A stretch of DNA of 64,000 bases from Actinotalea solisilvae (GCF_016464425.1 NZ_JADDKQ010000016.1:1-64000); one strand, 5' to 3'. Shown: positions 31,973 to 41,689, numbered from the stretch's first letter. Program-made: numbers and translations. Notes: generated by a model not told the origin, from the letters alone.

Positions 31973-34528
31973 ATGACGACCGATGCGCGCACGGACGCCG
32001 TGACGGACCTCGCCGAGCAGGACGACGCGACCACCCCCGAGCTCGACCACGCGGCGGAGACCGCGGAGCCCGAGGGCGGGCCCGACGTCGACGTCGACGA
32101 CGAGTCGGGCGACGTCGACCTCGACGCGTCGGGCGACGTCGACGACGCTGCGGACGACGACGCACCCGAGGCCGAGCCGGCGCCCGCGCCGGAACCCGCC
32201 ACCGTGCGCACGGAGCGCGCCGAGCGTGCCGCCGACCGCGCCGAGCGCGCGCGGGAGAAGGCCGTGGCGCGCCTGGACCGCGAGGCCGCGGCGCTCGTCG
32301 AGACGCCGATCGAGCCGCCGCCCACGATCGCGACGCCCGAGCTCGCCGAGCCGGCGTCGCCCGGCGCGGACGACCTCGCCGCCGACGGCGGCCCGGCCGC
32401 GGAGCCGCTGCCCGAGGACCGCTTCGGCGACCGCGAGCTCTCCTGGCTCGCGTTCAACCAGCGCGTCCTCGAGCTCGCCGAGGACGAGTCGCTGCCGCTG
32501 CTCGAGCGCGTGCGCTACCTCGCGATCTTCGCCTCGAACCTCGACGAGTTCTTCATGGTCCGGGTCGCCGGCCTCAAGCGCCGCATCGCGACGGGCATGG
32601 CCGTGACGGCGGCGTCGGGCCTGTCCCCGCGGCAGGTGCTCGAGGCCATCGACGCCCGCGCGCAGGAGCTCATGGAGCGGCACTCCGACGTCTTCGCGCG
32701 CCAGGTGCAGCCCGCGCTCGACGCCGAGGGCATCGCGCTCGTGCACTGGGACGAGCTGGCCGCGGACGAGCAGGAGCGGCTGCACAAGTTCTTCCGCAAG
32801 CAGATCTTCCCGGTCCTCACGCCGCTCGCCGTGGACCCCGCGCACCCGTTCCCGTACATCTCGGGGCTCTCGCTCAACCTCGCCGTCGTCGTGGTCAACC
32901 CGACGACCGGCAAGGAGCACTTCGCGCGCGTCAAGGTGCCCCCGCTGCTGCCGCGCTTCATCGCGGTCGACGCGCGCGGCCGGCCGAGCGCGCCGAGCAC
33001 GCAGACGGCCGACCCCGAGAAGGGCCCGACGTCGTTCGTCCCGCTCGAGGACGTCATCGCCCAGCACCTCGACTCGCTCTTCCCGGGCATGGAGGTCGTC
33101 GAGCACCACACCTTCCGCGTCACGCGCAACGAGGACGTGGAGGTCGAGGAGGACGACGCCGAGAACATCCTCCAGGCCATGGAGAAGGAGCTGCTGCGGC
33201 GCCGGTTCGGCCCGCCGGTGCGGCTCGAGGTCGCCGAGGACATCGCACCGCGCGTGCGCCAGCTCCTCGTGCGCGAGCTCGGCGTCGACCCGTCGGAGGT
33301 CTACGAGCTGCCCGCACCGCTCGACCTCACGGGCCTCAACCTCATCGCCGACCTCGACCGCGCGGACCTGCACTTCCCGCGCTTCGTCGGCGGCACGCAC
33401 CGCCACCTCGCCGAGGTCGAGAGCGCCAAGCCGACCGACATCTTCGCCGCGATCCGGGCGCGCGACATCCTGCTGCACCACCCGTACGACTCGTTCGCGA
33501 CGTCGGTCCAGGCCTTCCTCGCCCAGGCGGCCGCGGACCCCAAGGTGCTCGCGATCAAGCAGACGCTCTACCGCACGTCCGGCGACTCCCCCATCGTCGA
33601 CTCCCTCATCGACGCGGCCGAGGCGGGCAAGCAGGTGCTGGCCCTCGTCGAGATCAAGGCGCGCTTCGACGAGCAGGCCAACATCTCGTGGGCCCGCAAG
33701 CTCGAGCAGTCGGGCGTGCACGTCGTCTACGGGATCGTCGGCCTCAAGACCCACTGCAAGCTCTCGCTCGTCGTGCGCCAGGAGAGCGACGGCCTGCGTC
33801 GCTACTGCCACGTGGGCACGGGCAACTACAACCCCAAGACGGCGCGCCTCTACGAGGACCTCGGTGTGCTCACGGCGGACCCGGAGGTGGGGCAGGACCT
33901 CACGCGCCTGTTCAACCAGCTCTCGGGCTACGCGCCCAAGGCGAAGTTCCAGCGCCTGCTCGTCGCGCCGCGGTCCGTGCGGTCCGGCCTCGTCGAGCGG
34001 ATCGAGCGCGAGCGCGAGGCCCACCTCGAGGGCCGCCCCGCGTGGATCCGGTTCAAGGTCAACTCGGTGGTCGACGAGGCCACGATCGATGCGCTCTACC
34101 GCGCGTCCCAGGCCGGTGTGCCGATCGACCTCGTCGTGCGCGGCATCTGCGCCGTGCGCCCCGGCGTGCCGGACCTGAGCGAGACGATCCGCGTCCGGTC
34201 GATCCTCGGCCGGTTCCTCGAGCACGCGCGCGTCTTCGCGTTCGCGAACGGCGGCGAGGAGCCCGAGGTCTTCATCGGCTCGGCCGACCTCATGCACCGC
34301 AACCTCGACCGGCGCGTCGAGACGCTGGTCCGCCTCGCCGACCCCGCGCACGTCGCGGAGCTGCTCGAGCTCCTCGACCTCTCCATGGCGCCGACGACGG
34401 CGTCCTGGCACCTGCGCCCGGACGGCACCTGGGACCGCCGGCACCTCGGCCCCGACGGCGAGCCGCTGCGCGACCTCCAGGAGCTCCTCATCACCCGCCA
34501 GCGCCGCCGGCCGGCGCGCGACCGGTGA
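31973..34528 (+). CDS. ppk: Polyphosphate kinase 1
   Basis: An 851-residue Ppk1; it makes polyphosphate from ATP reversibly. Residues 1-145 are an acidic, disordered extension (repeated Asp/Glu/Ala) not found in enteric Ppk. The core starts [19 protein letters not shown], then [17 protein letters not shown]. The autophosphorylated His is in [14 protein letters not shown] and the second catalytic His in [32 protein letters not shown] is the C-terminal phospholipase-D-like motif. ATG at 31973 is 7 nt after GACGAT; an ATG three codons upstream is also possible. The stop overlaps the next gene (GTGA). Confidence 0.96.
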   Translation: MTTDARTDAVTDLAEQDDATTPELDHAAETAEPEGGPDVDVDDESGDVDLDASGDVDDAADDDAPEAEPAPAPEPATVRTERAERAADRAERAREKAVARLDREAAALVETPIEPPPTIATPELAEPASPGADDLAADGGPAAEPLPEDRFGDRELSWLAFNQRVLELAEDESLPLLERVRYLAIFASNLDEFFMVRVAGLKRRIATGMAVTAASGLSPRQVLEAIDARAQELMERHSDVFARQVQPALDAEGIALVHWDELAADEQERLHKFFRKQIFPVLTPLAVDPAHPFPYISGLSLNLAVVVVNPTTGKEHFARVKVPPLLPRFIAVDARGRPSAPSTQTADPEKGPTSFVPLEDVIAQHLDSLFPGMEVVEHHTFRVTRNEDVEVEEDDAENILQAMEKELLRRRFGPPVRLEVAEDIAPRVRQLLVRELGVDPSEVYELPAPLDLTGLNLIADLDRADLHFPRFVGGTHRHLAEVESAKPTDIFAAIRARDILLHHPYDSFATSVQAFLAQAAADPKVLAIKQTLYRTSGDSPIVDSLIDAAEAGKQVLALVEIKARFDEQANISWARKLEQSGVHVVYGIVGLKTHCKLSLVVRQESDGLRRYCHVGTGNYNPKTARLYEDLGVLTADPEVGQDLTRLFNQLSGYAPKAKFQRLLVAPRSVRSGLVERIEREREAHLEGRPAWIRFKVNSVVDEATIDALYRASQAGVPIDLVVRGICAVRPGVPDLSETIRVRSILGRFLEHARVFAFANGGEEPEVFIGSADLMHRNLDRRVETLVRLADPAHVAELLELLDLSMAPTTASWHLRPDGTWDRRHLGPDGEPLRDLQELLITRQRRRPARDR

Positions 34529-35511
34529 CCCTCGCGATCGACGGGCGCGCCGCCGCCCCCCTGGGGACGATCCACGCGGCCGGCGCCGTCGTGTGGCGCG
34601 AGCGCCAGGGCCGCATCGAGGTCGCGCTCGTCCACCGACCCCGCTACCGCGACTGGTCCTGGCCGAAGGGCAAGCTCGACGACGGCGAGGCGGTCCCCGC
34701 GGCCGCCGTGCGCGAGGTCGCGGAGGAGATCGGCGAGCACGTGGTCCTCGGCGTGCCGCTGCCGGCGCTGGACTACCGCACCGACGGGCGCCCCAAGCAC
34801 GTCCGCTACTGGGCGGCGCGGGTCGCGACCGCTGAGGACGGCCCCGCGCTGGCCGCACGGCCGCACGTCCCGCCGGCCGACCTCGCCGAGATCGACGACG
34901 TCGTCTGGGTGAGCGCGCCGACGGCGGCCGACCTGCTCACGCGCGAGGCCGACCGCGGGCCCCTGCGCGCGGTCGTCGACCTCTGGCAGCGCGAGCGCCT
35001 GCACACGCACGCCCTCGCGGTCGTGCGTCACGCGCAGGCGGTCAAGCGCGGCGACTGGAAGGCCGAGGACGCCACGCGTCCGCTGACCACGACCGGGGTC
35101 GACCAGGCCGACGCGCTCGTCCCCGTGCTCGCCGCCTTCGGGGTCCGGCGGGTCGTCACGAGCCCGTGGGCCCGGTGCCTCGAGACCGTCGCGCCCTACG
35201 TCGACGCCGCCGGCCCCGCGCTCGAGCAGCACGACGGCCTGAGCCAGGGAGCGCACGACAAGGATCCCGGGCCGGCGCGTGAGCTGGCGCGGGCGGTCCT
35301 GCGCGCCCCGGACGCCACCGCCGTGTGCACGCACCGGCCGGTGCTGCCGACGGTGCTCGACGTGGTCGGCGGCGCCGCGCGCAAGTGGACCGTCGGCGAG
35401 CTGCCGCACCACGACCCGTGGCTGCGCCCGGGCGAGCTGCTCGTCGCGCACGTGACGCGCGGCCGGCACGTCGTCGCGATCGAGCGCCACCGGCCGCCGG
35501 TCGACGGCTGA
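34525..35511 (+). CDS. MutT1-like NUDIX hydrolase/histidine phosphatase fusion
   Basis: A 328-residue two-domain protein. Residues 10-140 form a NUDIX domain with box [22 protein letters not shown] (G..E..RE.AEE.G pattern). Residues 165-320 form a histidine phosphatase domain with [14 protein letters not shown], the catalytic RHAQ, and [10 protein letters not shown] with the second His. The layout equals mycobacterial MutT1, which clears 8-oxo-GTP and diadenosine polyphosphates. GTG overlaps the ppk stop (GTGA), so the two are translated together. ppk and mutT1 are also neighbours in mycobacteria. Confidence 0.92.
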   Translation: MTLAIDGRAAAPLGTIHAAGAVVWRERQGRIEVALVHRPRYRDWSWPKGKLDDGEAVPAAAVREVAEEIGEHVVLGVPLPALDYRTDGRPKHVRYWAARVATAEDGPALAARPHVPPADLAEIDDVVWVSAPTAADLLTREADRGPLRAVVDLWQRERLHTHALAVVRHAQAVKRGDWKAEDATRPLTTTGVDQADALVPVLAAFGVRRVVTSPWARCLETVAPYVDAAGPALEQHDGLSQGAHDKDPGPARELARAVLRAPDATAVCTHRPVLPTVLDVVGGAARKWTVGELPHHDPWLRPGELLVAHVTRGRHVVAIERHRPPVDG

Positions 35512-35573
35512 CCGCGTCGCGGCGGCGTCGTCCCAGAGGGCGCGCCGCCCGGCGGCGTCACCGCCCCGCGGCG

Positions 35574-36575
35574 TCAGCCGATGAGCGCGTTGAGCACGAA
35601 GAACATGAGGGCCGCGACCGCGGCGGCGGCCGGGATCGTGAGGACCCAGGCGACCGCGATGTTGCCCGCGACGCCCCAGCGCACCGCCGAGAGGCGCTTG
35701 GTGGCGCCGACGCCCATGATCGCGGACGTGATGGTCTGCGTCGTCGAGATGGGCGCCTGGAAGACGAACGCCGTCACGTAGAGGACGGAGGCGGCGACCG
35801 ACTCCGCGACGAAGCCCCGCGCCGGGTCGAGCTCGATGACGCGCCGCCCGAGGGTGCGCATGATGCGCCAGCCACCCGCGTACGTGCCCGCGCTGATGGC
35901 GAGCGCCGCGGAGATCTTCACCCACAGCGGGATCTCGTGCGTGTCCTGGAACCCGCCCGCCACGAGCGCGAGCACGATGACGCCCATCGTCTTCTGCGCG
36001 TCCTGGAGCCCGTGCCCGAGCGCCATCGCCGCGGCGGAGGCCGTCTGGGCGATCCGGAACCGGCGCGTCACCTTGTGCGGGTTCGCGTTCTTGAAGACCC
36101 AGAGCAGCGCGAGCATGAGGAGGAACGCGAGGCTGAACCCGACGAGCGGGGACAGGATCATCGGGATGAGGACCTTGTCGAGGATGACCTCCCAGTGGAC
36201 CGTGATCCCCGAGGCGAGGCCGACGCCCGTGAGCGCCCCGATGAGGGCGTGCGACGACGACGACGGCATGCCGAACCACCACGTGATGAGGTTCCACACG
36301 ATCGCGCCGATGACGGCCGCGAGGACCATGATCAGGCCCGTGTGCGGCGGCCGCTCCCCCACGTCGATGATGCCGCTGCCGATGGTCGTCGCGATGCCCG
36401 TGCCGAGCAGGGCACCGACCATGTTGAAGATGGCCGCCATGATGAGCGCCGCGCGGGGCGTGAGCGCGCGCGTCGAGACCGAGGTCGCGATGGCGTTGGC
36501 GGCGTCGTGGAAGCCGTTGGTGTAGTCGAAGCCCAGGGCGAAGGCGACGACAACGACGACGAGCGCGATCTCCAC
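35574..36575 (-). CDS. pit: Low-affinity inorganic phosphate transporter, Pit family
   Basis: A 333-residue membrane protein with about 10 helices. The N-terminal PiT signature FDYTNGFHDAANAIATSVSTR and the C-terminal copy GVGATKRLSAVRWGVAGNI are both present. It takes up metal-phosphate by proton symport. The GTG start is 6 nt after the DUF47 stop, so the two are one operon; AAGGAG lies about 12 nt upstream of the start. The operon is preceded by PHO-box-like repeats. Confidence 0.95.
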   Translation of the reverse strand: MEIALVVVVVAFALGFDYTNGFHDAANAIATSVSTRALTPRAALIMAAIFNMVGALLGTGIATTIGSGIIDVGERPPHTGLIMVLAAVIGAIVWNLITWWFGMPSSSSHALIGALTGVGLASGITVHWEVILDKVLIPMILSPLVGFSLAFLLMLALLWVFKNANPHKVTRRFRIAQTASAAAMALGHGLQDAQKTMGVIVLALVAGGFQDTHEIPLWVKISAALAISAGTYAGGWRIMRTLGRRVIELDPARGFVAESVAASVLYVTAFVFQAPISTTQTITSAIMGVGATKRLSAVRWGVAGNIAVAWVLTIPAAAAVAALMFFVLNALIG

Positions 36576-36581
36576 GGAGAC

Positions 36582-37196
36582 TCAGGACTCCTTGAGCGCG
36601 ATGGTCTCGACGTGGTTCGCCACCTTCTCGAACGAGTCGGCGGCGGCCTCGAGGGCGTCCACGACCTCCTTGAGCTTCATGAGCTCGATGGCGTCGGTGC
36701 CGTCGTTGAACATCTCGGCGAGCAGCTTGCGGTAGGTCCGGTCGGCCTGGTTCTCGAGACGGTTGACCTCGACCCAGTACTCCGCCAGGTCCTTCATCGA
36801 GCGCAGGCGCGGCATCGCGTCGGCCGTGAGCTCGGCGCAGCGGCGCAGGACGTCGACCTGCTCGCTCACCAGCGGCGGGAGCGTGTCGAGCTTGTAGAGC
36901 ACGATGAGGTCGCCGGCCTCCTCCATGTGGTCCATGCAGTCGTCCAGGCCGGACGCGAGACGGTAGATGTCGTCCCGGTCGAACGGCGTGACGAACGTCT
37001 GGTTGAGCAGCCGCATGATCGAGTGCGTCGACTCGTCGGCCGCGTGCTCGGCGTCGCGCAGCTGGGTGGCGACCACCTTCCGCTCGGGACGCTCGGCGCC
37101 GAGCAGCTGGCTCAGCAGGTCCGCACCGGTCACGAGGTGGCGCGCGGACTCCGCCAGCAGGTCGAAGAAGGTGGTGTTGCGCGGGGTCAGGCGCAC
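36582..37196 (-). CDS. DUF47/PhoU-like regulator of phosphate transport
   Basis: A 204-residue helical protein of the DUF47 family (Pit accessory protein). It begins RLTPRNTTFFDLLAESARHL, then DAEHAADESTHSIMRLLNQTFVTPFDRDDIYRLASGLDD, split here as HAADESTHSIMRLLNQ and TPFDRDDIYRLASGLDD. The helices end MKLKEVVDALEAAADSFE. The conserved Glu/Asp pairs suggest metal binding as in PhoU. GTG at 37196 has GGAG 8 nt upstream. It is the first gene of the minus-strand pit operon. Confidence 0.92.
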   Translation of the reverse strand: MRLTPRNTTFFDLLAESARHLVTGADLLSQLLGAERPERKVVATQLRDAEHAADESTHSIMRLLNQTFVTPFDRDDIYRLASGLDDCMDHMEEAGDLIVLYKLDTLPPLVSEQVDVLRRCAELTADAMPRLRSMKDLAEYWVEVNRLENQADRTYRKLLAEMFNDGTDAIELMKLKEVVDALEAAADSFEKVANHVETIALKES

Positions 37197-37539
37197 GGGA
37201 GTCTCCGTCGGGAGAGGGGGGTCGGTCGCGCCCAGGCTAGGGCAGCCACGAGGTGAACACACAACCGCCAGCATGTCGCCCCGGACACATCCGGGTGACG
37301 TGGGTGAACGGCGGACCGACGCCAGGTGAACGCCAGGTGAACGCCGAGGAGCGCACCCGTCCGCGCCGGCACGGGGAGCCGGGACGGTGGTGGGGAGCGG
37401 GGAGGATGATGACGCCGGACCGCAGAGCGCCTGTCGGCGCGAAGGCCGCTCGAAGCGGCTCAAAGTGGAGCCCGGGGCTACCGCGGCCCGACGTCGTCGC
37501 TATTTTACCCACCGCGGGGCCGCGCGAGCCCCAGGGAGC
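37197..37539 (-). promoter_or_regulatory. Upstream region of pit operon, no gene
   Basis: No credible gene was found in this 343-bp stretch. It holds the PHO-box-like repeats (37252-37342), a -10-like TAGCCT on the minus strand (about 37239-37234), and a small AT-rich patch with TAAAAT on the minus strand (about 37507-37502) that could be a second -10 box. A CCGCTCGAAGCGG hairpin lies near 37447-37460. Confidence 0.6.
37252..37342 (-). promoter_or_regulatory. PHO boxes (GTTCACC direct repeats)
   Basis: Read on the minus strand, GTTCACC occurs at 37342-37336, 37331-37325, 37309-37303 and 37258-37252. The first two are 11 bp apart (GTTCACCTGGC repeated), and the third is 22 bp further on. Direct GTTCACC units in 11-bp register are the known PhoP binding pattern in Streptomyces and relatives. 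They point toward the pit operon. The last copy lies just upstream of a TAGCCT -10 box. Confidence 0.75.
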
Positions 37540-38172
37540 TCAGTCGAGCACGCCCGTGCGCCACAGCGCGGCGGCGTGCTCGAGCTCCTCCGCCGTGCGG
37601 ACCAGGCCCGACGCGCCCCGCGTCATGCGGTGTGCGAGGGCATGGTCGTGCTCGCCGACGTCGTCGGCGTCGAGCGCCGCGCCGGTCGCCAGGACGCGGC
37701 AGAACGCCGCGCCGCGCTCGAGCGCGACCGCCAGGTCGGCGGCGAACACCCCTGACAGGACGGCGTCCACGACCTGGGACACCTCGTCCGGCCCGGGCGG
37801 GCTCGCGACGCCCGCGACGACGTCGTGCACCTCGGCGCGCTGGACGCCCGTGCGGTACCGCTCGGACACGGTCCGCGGGTCCCGCCGCACCCACTCGCGC
37901 AGCACGTAGAGCCGCCACAGCGCACCCGGGAGCGTGTTGGGCGGGCTGTCGGCCCACATGCCCGCGACCGTGTCGAGACCCTCGGCCTCGACGAGGCTGA
38001 CGAGCCGGCGCACGATCTCCGGGTCCTCCGCGGCCCGCCCCTGGTGGACGATCGCGTTGGCGGTGGTGTGGGCGACCTCCGACCGCAGCGCGGGGTCCAT
38101 CTCGCCGGGCAGCTCGTCGGCGGCGCGCGGGTCGAGCATCGCGGGGCGGCGCGGCCGCGGCCGGTCCGACAT
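37540..38172 (-). CDS. Hypothetical helical protein downstream of msrB
   Basis: A 210-residue protein not recognised. It is predicted mainly helical and soluble, with AMLDPRAADELPGEMDPALR near the start, then HTTANAIVHQGRAAEDPEIVRRL, VAGMWADSPPNTLPGALWRLYVLREW and a long Ala/Glu/Leu helical tail. No catalytic motif, signal peptide or membrane helix is seen. ATG shares its last base with the msrB stop (TGATG), so it is translated from the msrB mRNA. This suggests a shared regulation, not a known function. Confidence 0.75.
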   Translation of the reverse strand: MSDRPRPRRPAMLDPRAADELPGEMDPALRSEVAHTTANAIVHQGRAAEDPEIVRRLVSLVEAEGLDTVAGMWADSPPNTLPGALWRLYVLREWVRRDPRTVSERYRTGVQRAEVHDVVAGVASPPGPDEVSQVVDAVLSGVFAADLAVALERGAAFCRVLATGAALDADDVGEHDHALAHRMTRGASGLVRTAEELEHAAALWRTGVLD

Positions 38173-38582
38173 CAGGCCCGGCCGTCCTGCGGCGCGAAGG
38201 TGAGCGAGACCGAGTTCATGCAGTACCGGTCCCCCGTCGGCGTCTGCGGCGCGTCGTCGAAGACGTGCCCCAGGTGGGACCCGCACCGCGCGCAGCGCAC
38301 CTCGGTGCGCACCATGCCGAGGCTGCGGTCCTCGATCAGCTCGACGGCGTCGCCCTCCGTCGGCTGGTAGAAGCTCGGCCACCCGCAGTGCGAGTCGAAC
38401 TTCGTCTCGGCCGTGAACAGCACCTGACCGCACGCGCGGCACGCGTAGGTGCCGACCCGCTTCTCGTCGAGCAGCTCACCCGTCCAGGGCCGCTCCGTGC
38501 CCGCCTGCCGCAGCACGGCGTACTCCTCGGGGGACAGCGCCTCGCGCCACTCCGCGTCGGACCTCGTGACCTCGTAACCCAT
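38172..38582 (-). CDS. msrB: Peptide-methionine (R)-S-oxide reductase
   Basis: A 136-residue MsrB; it reduces methionine-R-sulfoxide in proteins. Two CxxC pairs bind zinc (YACRACGQ and [12 protein letters not shown]). GWPSFYQP and the active-site [11 protein letters not shown] with the catalytic Cys are conserved. The start ATG has GGAGGAGG about 9 nt upstream. Divergent from the lipoprotein gene. Confidence 0.97.
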   Translation of the reverse strand: MGYEVTRSDAEWREALSPEEYAVLRQAGTERPWTGELLDEKRVGTYACRACGQVLFTAETKFDSHCGWPSFYQPTEGDAVELIEDRSLGMVRTEVRCARCGSHLGHVFDDAPQTPTGDRYCMNSVSLTFAPQDGRA

Positions 38583-38700
38583 GCTCTGGCCTCCTCCTCG
38601 GGCGGACGTCGTCGAGCGTACGTCCGCGTCACCGAGCCCAACACCGCGCCCGCCGCGTTTGGTCCCGGACGCCCGACGACGCCTCCCGGGAGATCCCGAC

Positions 38701-38727
38701 CCATCCGCCCGGCCCGGCGCTCCGAAC
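38701..38727 (+). promoter_or_regulatory. SigK-type promoter of lipoprotein gene
   Basis: CCATCC at 38701-38706 and CCGAAC at 38722-38727, 15 nt apart. The mycobacterial SigK promoter is CCATCC with CCGAAT at 16-17 nt. A sigK/rskA pair lies directly after the lipoprotein gene. Confidence 0.5.
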
Positions 38728-38778
38728 CACCCCCGACAGACGCACGACACGTTGCACGAGCACCGAGGAGCAGAACCC

Positions 38779-40074
38779 ATGCGCACCCGACCCAAGACCA
38801 CCGCCCGCACCACCGCCGTCGTCGCCGCCGTCGCCGCTTCCCTCGCCCTGACCGCCTGCTCGCCCGAGGCGCCCGTCGAGGAGGAGACGACGCAGATGCC
38901 CGCCGACACCGGCGAGGAGATGGAGATGGAGGACGCGACAGGGCTCATGCCGATGAGCACGGGCGACCCGTTCGCCGACGCCCGCACCGCGGCCCAGCAC
39001 ATGCCCGAGACGGCGCTCACGCTCGCGACCGGCCTCGCGACCGCGACCGGCACCGAGGGCGACGTCGCCTCCGAGGCCGCCGACCTGCGCGCGGGCCTCA
39101 CGGCGCTGCTCCAGGAGCACGTCTACCTCGCGGGCATCGCGGTCGCGACCGCCTACACGGCCGGGCCGGACTCGGCGGAGTTCGAGGGCGCCGCGGCGAC
39201 CCTGGACGCCAACTCCGTCGACCTCTCGACCGCGATCGGCAGCCTGGCCGGCCCCGAGAAGGAGGCCGCCTTCCTCGAGCTCTGGCGCTCGCACGTGACC
39301 AACTTCGTCAGCTACGCGGTGGCCGCGCAGGGTGGCGACCAGGCGGGCAAGGACCAGGCGCTGACCGACCTCCAGGCCTACACCGTCTCGGCCGGCCAGT
39401 TCTTCGAGGAGATCAGTGCGGGCGCCCTGCCCGCCGCCGCGATCACCGAGTCGCTCGGCATGCACATCACGACGCTCAGCGCGGCGATCGACGCCATGGC
39501 CGCGGGCGACCCGACGGCCTACGCCAAGCTCCAGGACGCCTCGGAGCACGTCGCCATGGCGGCGGGCACGATCGCGGGCGGCCTCGACACGGCGCTCGAC
39601 CTCGAGGGCGACCCGGCGGACGCGGCGTCGTCGCTGCGCTCGGGCCTGACCCAGCTGCTCCAGGAGCACGTCTACCTGGCCGGGATCAGCGTCTTCACCG
39701 CGTACACGGCCGAGGGCGGCGTCGACTCGCCCGCCTTCGCGGCGGCGGCCGGCGAGCTCGACGGCAACTCCGTCGCGCTCTCGGAGGCGGTCGGCTCGCT
39801 CGCGGGCCCGGAGAAGGCCGAGGAGTTCCTCGTCACGTGGCGCGACCACATCGGCTTCTTCGTCGACTACGCGGTCGCCGCGGCCGGTGACGACGCCGAG
39901 GGCATGGCGGCGGCGCTCGAGGCGCTCGACGCCTACCGTCCGGCCGCCGGCGCGTTCTTCGACGAGGTGAGCGGCGGGGAGCTCCCGGCCGACGCCGTCG
40001 CCGAGGAGCTGGGCCACCACGTCGAGACGCTCGCGGGCGCGATCGACTCGCTCAAGTCGGCCCTCGTCGGCTGA
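38779..40074 (+). CDS. Lipoprotein with duplicated four-helix domain
   Basis: A 431-residue lipoprotein. Residues 1-33 form a signal peptide with lipobox LTAC, so Cys is lipidated and the protein sits outside the cell membrane. An acidic, Met-rich linker follows ([14 protein letters not shown]). Two copies of a helical domain occupy about residues 75-240 and 260-430: both hold [30 protein letters not shown] and FF.(E/D)(E/I).G. Conserved His (EHVY, SH/DH, HH/MH) suggest a metal or haem site. Similar stretches occur in proteins called copper amine oxidase-like, but no such activity can be claimed. A SigK-type promoter precedes it. Confidence 0.85.
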   Translation: MRTRPKTTARTTAVVAAVAASLALTACSPEAPVEEETTQMPADTGEEMEMEDATGLMPMSTGDPFADARTAAQHMPETALTLATGLATATGTEGDVASEAADLRAGLTALLQEHVYLAGIAVATAYTAGPDSAEFEGAAATLDANSVDLSTAIGSLAGPEKEAAFLELWRSHVTNFVSYAVAAQGGDQAGKDQALTDLQAYTVSAGQFFEEISAGALPAAAITESLGMHITTLSAAIDAMAAGDPTAYAKLQDASEHVAMAAGTIAGGLDTALDLEGDPADAASSLRSGLTQLLQEHVYLAGISVFTAYTAEGGVDSPAFAAAAGELDGNSVALSEAVGSLAGPEKAEEFLVTWRDHIGFFVDYAVAAAGDDAEGMAAALEALDAYRPAAGAFFDEVSGGELPADAVAEELGHHVETLAGAIDSLKSALVG

Positions 40075-40093
40075 CGCACCAGGGCGGCAGGGT

Positions 40094-40246
40094 GGTGCCG
40101 GTCGGCGCGAGCCCGTCGGCACCACCCGCCGGACCCGGGCTGGCGGTGCCGGTCGGCGCGAGCCCGTCGGCACCACCCGCCGGACCCGGGCTGGCGGTGC
40201 CGGTCGGCGCGAGCCGGTCGGCACCACCCGCCCGGCCCGGGCTCGG
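40094..40246. repeat. Three tandem copies of a 51-bp repeat
   Basis: Copies start at 40094, 40145 and 40196. The first two are identical; the third has a few changes. Each unit carries an inverted repeat GGTGCCG...CGGCACC, so each could form a hairpin. The 51-bp period keeps a reading frame and would add a 17-residue unit upstream of SigK, but no signal supports translation. It lies between the lipoprotein stop and sigK. Confidence 0.85.
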
Positions 40247-40292
40247 CGGGCTCGACGCAGCGGTCCGCGCCACGCCTGGCAGACTCGGGCGC

Positions 40293-40871
40293 GTGGCGCA
40301 CCCTTCCGGCACCGACGAGGCCACCGGTCTCGACGCCGAGGCGCTCATGGTCGCCGTCGCCCGGGGCGACCAGCAGGCCTTCGCCGCGCTGTACGACGTC
40401 GTCTCGCCCGGCGTCCACGGCGTGGCCCGCGCCGTCCTGCGGGACCCGGACCACGCGGCCGAGGTGACCCAGGAGGTCATGCTCGAGGTCTGGCGCACCG
40501 CGGCCCGCTACGACCGGTCCCTCGGGACCGTCCGCACCTGGGTCCTCACGCTCGCCCACCGCCGCGCCGTGGACCGCGTCCGGTCCGTCCAGGCCCAGCG
40601 CGACCGCGACCAGCGCGTGCTGGACGGCGAGCAGCACACACCGTTCGACGTCGTCTCGGAGGAGGTGGAGGACACCATGGAACGTCGCCGCGTGCGCGGG
40701 TGCCTCGGCACCCTCACCGAGACCCAGCGCGACGCCGTCGTGCTCGCGTACTACGGCGGCCGCACCTACCGCGAGGTCGCCGAGGAGCTCGGCGCCGCGC
40801 TCCCCACCGTCAAGAGCCGGATCCGGGACGGGCTCCTCCGCCTGCGCGACTGCCTGGGGGTGGCGGCATGA
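40293..40871 (+). CDS. sigK: ECF sigma factor SigK
   Basis: A 192-residue ECF sigma factor of the SigK group. Region 2: DQQAFAALYDVVSPGVHGVARAVLRDPDHAAEVTQEVMLEVW, split as DQQAFAALYDVVSPGVHG and DHAAEVTQEVMLEVW; then GTVRTWVLTLAHRRAVDRVR. Region 4: LTETQRDAVVLAYYGGRTYREVAEEL and LPTVKSRIRDGLLRLRDCL. The GTG at 40293 follows CAGACT by 7 nt and lacks a ribosome site. The ORF extends upstream through the 51-bp repeats, but those codons look non-coding. It overlaps rskA by ATGA. Confidence 0.9.
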   Translation: MAHPSGTDEATGLDAEALMVAVARGDQQAFAALYDVVSPGVHGVARAVLRDPDHAAEVTQEVMLEVWRTAARYDRSLGTVRTWVLTLAHRRAVDRVRSVQAQRDRDQRVLDGEQHTPFDVVSEEVEDTMERRRVRGCLGTLTETQRDAVVLAYYGGRTYREVAEELGAALPTVKSRIRDGLLRLRDCLGVAA

Positions 40872-41674
40872 GCGACCGCGAGCAGCCGCACCCTGGGGGC
40901 CCTGTCGGCCCCGCCGGACCTTCCGCGCCCGACGACGGCTCGCGCGACGACGGTGTCCGCGACCTGCTCGGTGCGTACGCCCTCGACGCCGTCGACGACC
41001 TCGAGCGCCGCGCGGTCGAGCGCCTCGTCGCGCGGGACACCGACGCCGCCGCGGAGCTCGCCCAGCTCCGCGCGACCGTCGCGGAGCTCGCCGCGACCGA
41101 CGCGGCCCCGCCGCCCGCGGGGCTGCGGGCCGCCGTCCTCGCCCAGGTCGCGGCGACGGTGCAGGACCGACCCACGGCCATCGACGCCGTCACGGCGCCG
41201 CGCCCGCGGCGCACCTCCTCCGGGCGCCCGTCCGGCCGCTGGCTCGTCGCCGCGGCCGCGGCCGCCGTCGTCGCCCTCGCGGTCCCGTCGTCGGTCGCGT
41301 GGCAGCAGCACCAGCGCGCCGTCGTCGCCGAGCAGCGGTCGGCCGACCTCGCCGAGCTGCTCGCCGCGCCCGGCACCGAGGTGCTGCGCGGCGACGTCGA
41401 CGGCGGGGGCACCGCGGTGGCCGTGCTGGCCGCCGACGGCGCCGTGCTCGTCGCCGACGGCCTCCCCGCGCTCGACGCCGACCAGACCTACCAGCTCTGG
41501 GCGATGCGCGACGGGGTCCCGGTGCCCGCCGGGCTCTTCGAGCCGACGTCGGGCAGCGCGCAGGTCGCGGCCGAGGACTACCGCCCCGGCGACGGCCTCG
41601 CGGTGTCCGTCGAGCCCGCGGGCGGCTCCGCCCAGCCGACGACGACGCCGGTCGTGGTCCTGCTCCCCTCCTGA
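40868..41674 (+). CDS. rskA: RskA-family anti-sigma-K factor
   Basis: A 268-residue membrane protein. The N-terminal cytoplasmic domain has VRDLLGAYALDAVDDLERRAVERL, typical of RskA sigma-binding heads. A membrane helix follows at about residues 122-142 (WLVAAAAAAVVALAVPSSVAW). The outside domain contains LPALDADQTYQLWAMRDGVPVPAGLF, split here as LDADQTYQLWAM and GVPVPAGLF, the RskA C-terminal hallmark. It holds SigK inactive until proteolysed. ATG overlaps the sigK stop. Confidence 0.93.
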   Translation: MSDREQPHPGGPVGPAGPSAPDDGSRDDGVRDLLGAYALDAVDDLERRAVERLVARDTDAAAELAQLRATVAELAATDAAPPPAGLRAAVLAQVAATVQDRPTAIDAVTAPRPRRTSSGRPSGRWLVAAAAAAVVALAVPSSVAWQQHQRAVVAEQRSADLAELLAAPGTEVLRGDVDGGGTAVAVLAADGAVLVADGLPALDADQTYQLWAMRDGVPVPAGLFEPTSGSAQVAAEDYRPGDGLAVSVEPAGGSAQPTTTPVVVLLPS

Positions 41675-41689
41675 CCTGCGCTGCAGGTC
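41673..41689. terminator. Small hairpin between rskA and HNH gene
   Basis: GACCTGC/GCAGGTC stem with loop GCT, overlapping both converging stop codons. Short but perfect. Confidence 0.45.

Noticed and set aside
37440-37515. tRNA-like or attachment-site remnant
   Set aside because: Stem-rich, but no D-, anticodon- or T-arm pattern and no GTTCGA segment could be found; no integrase nearby.
40094-40246. CRISPR array
   Set aside because: Units are 51 bp in direct contact with no unique spacers and no cas genes.
40092-40292. SigK N-terminal extension encoded by the 51-bp repeats
   Set aside because: The extra residues are repetitive Pro/Ala/Gly without family match, and a -10-like box lies just before the GTG at 40293.
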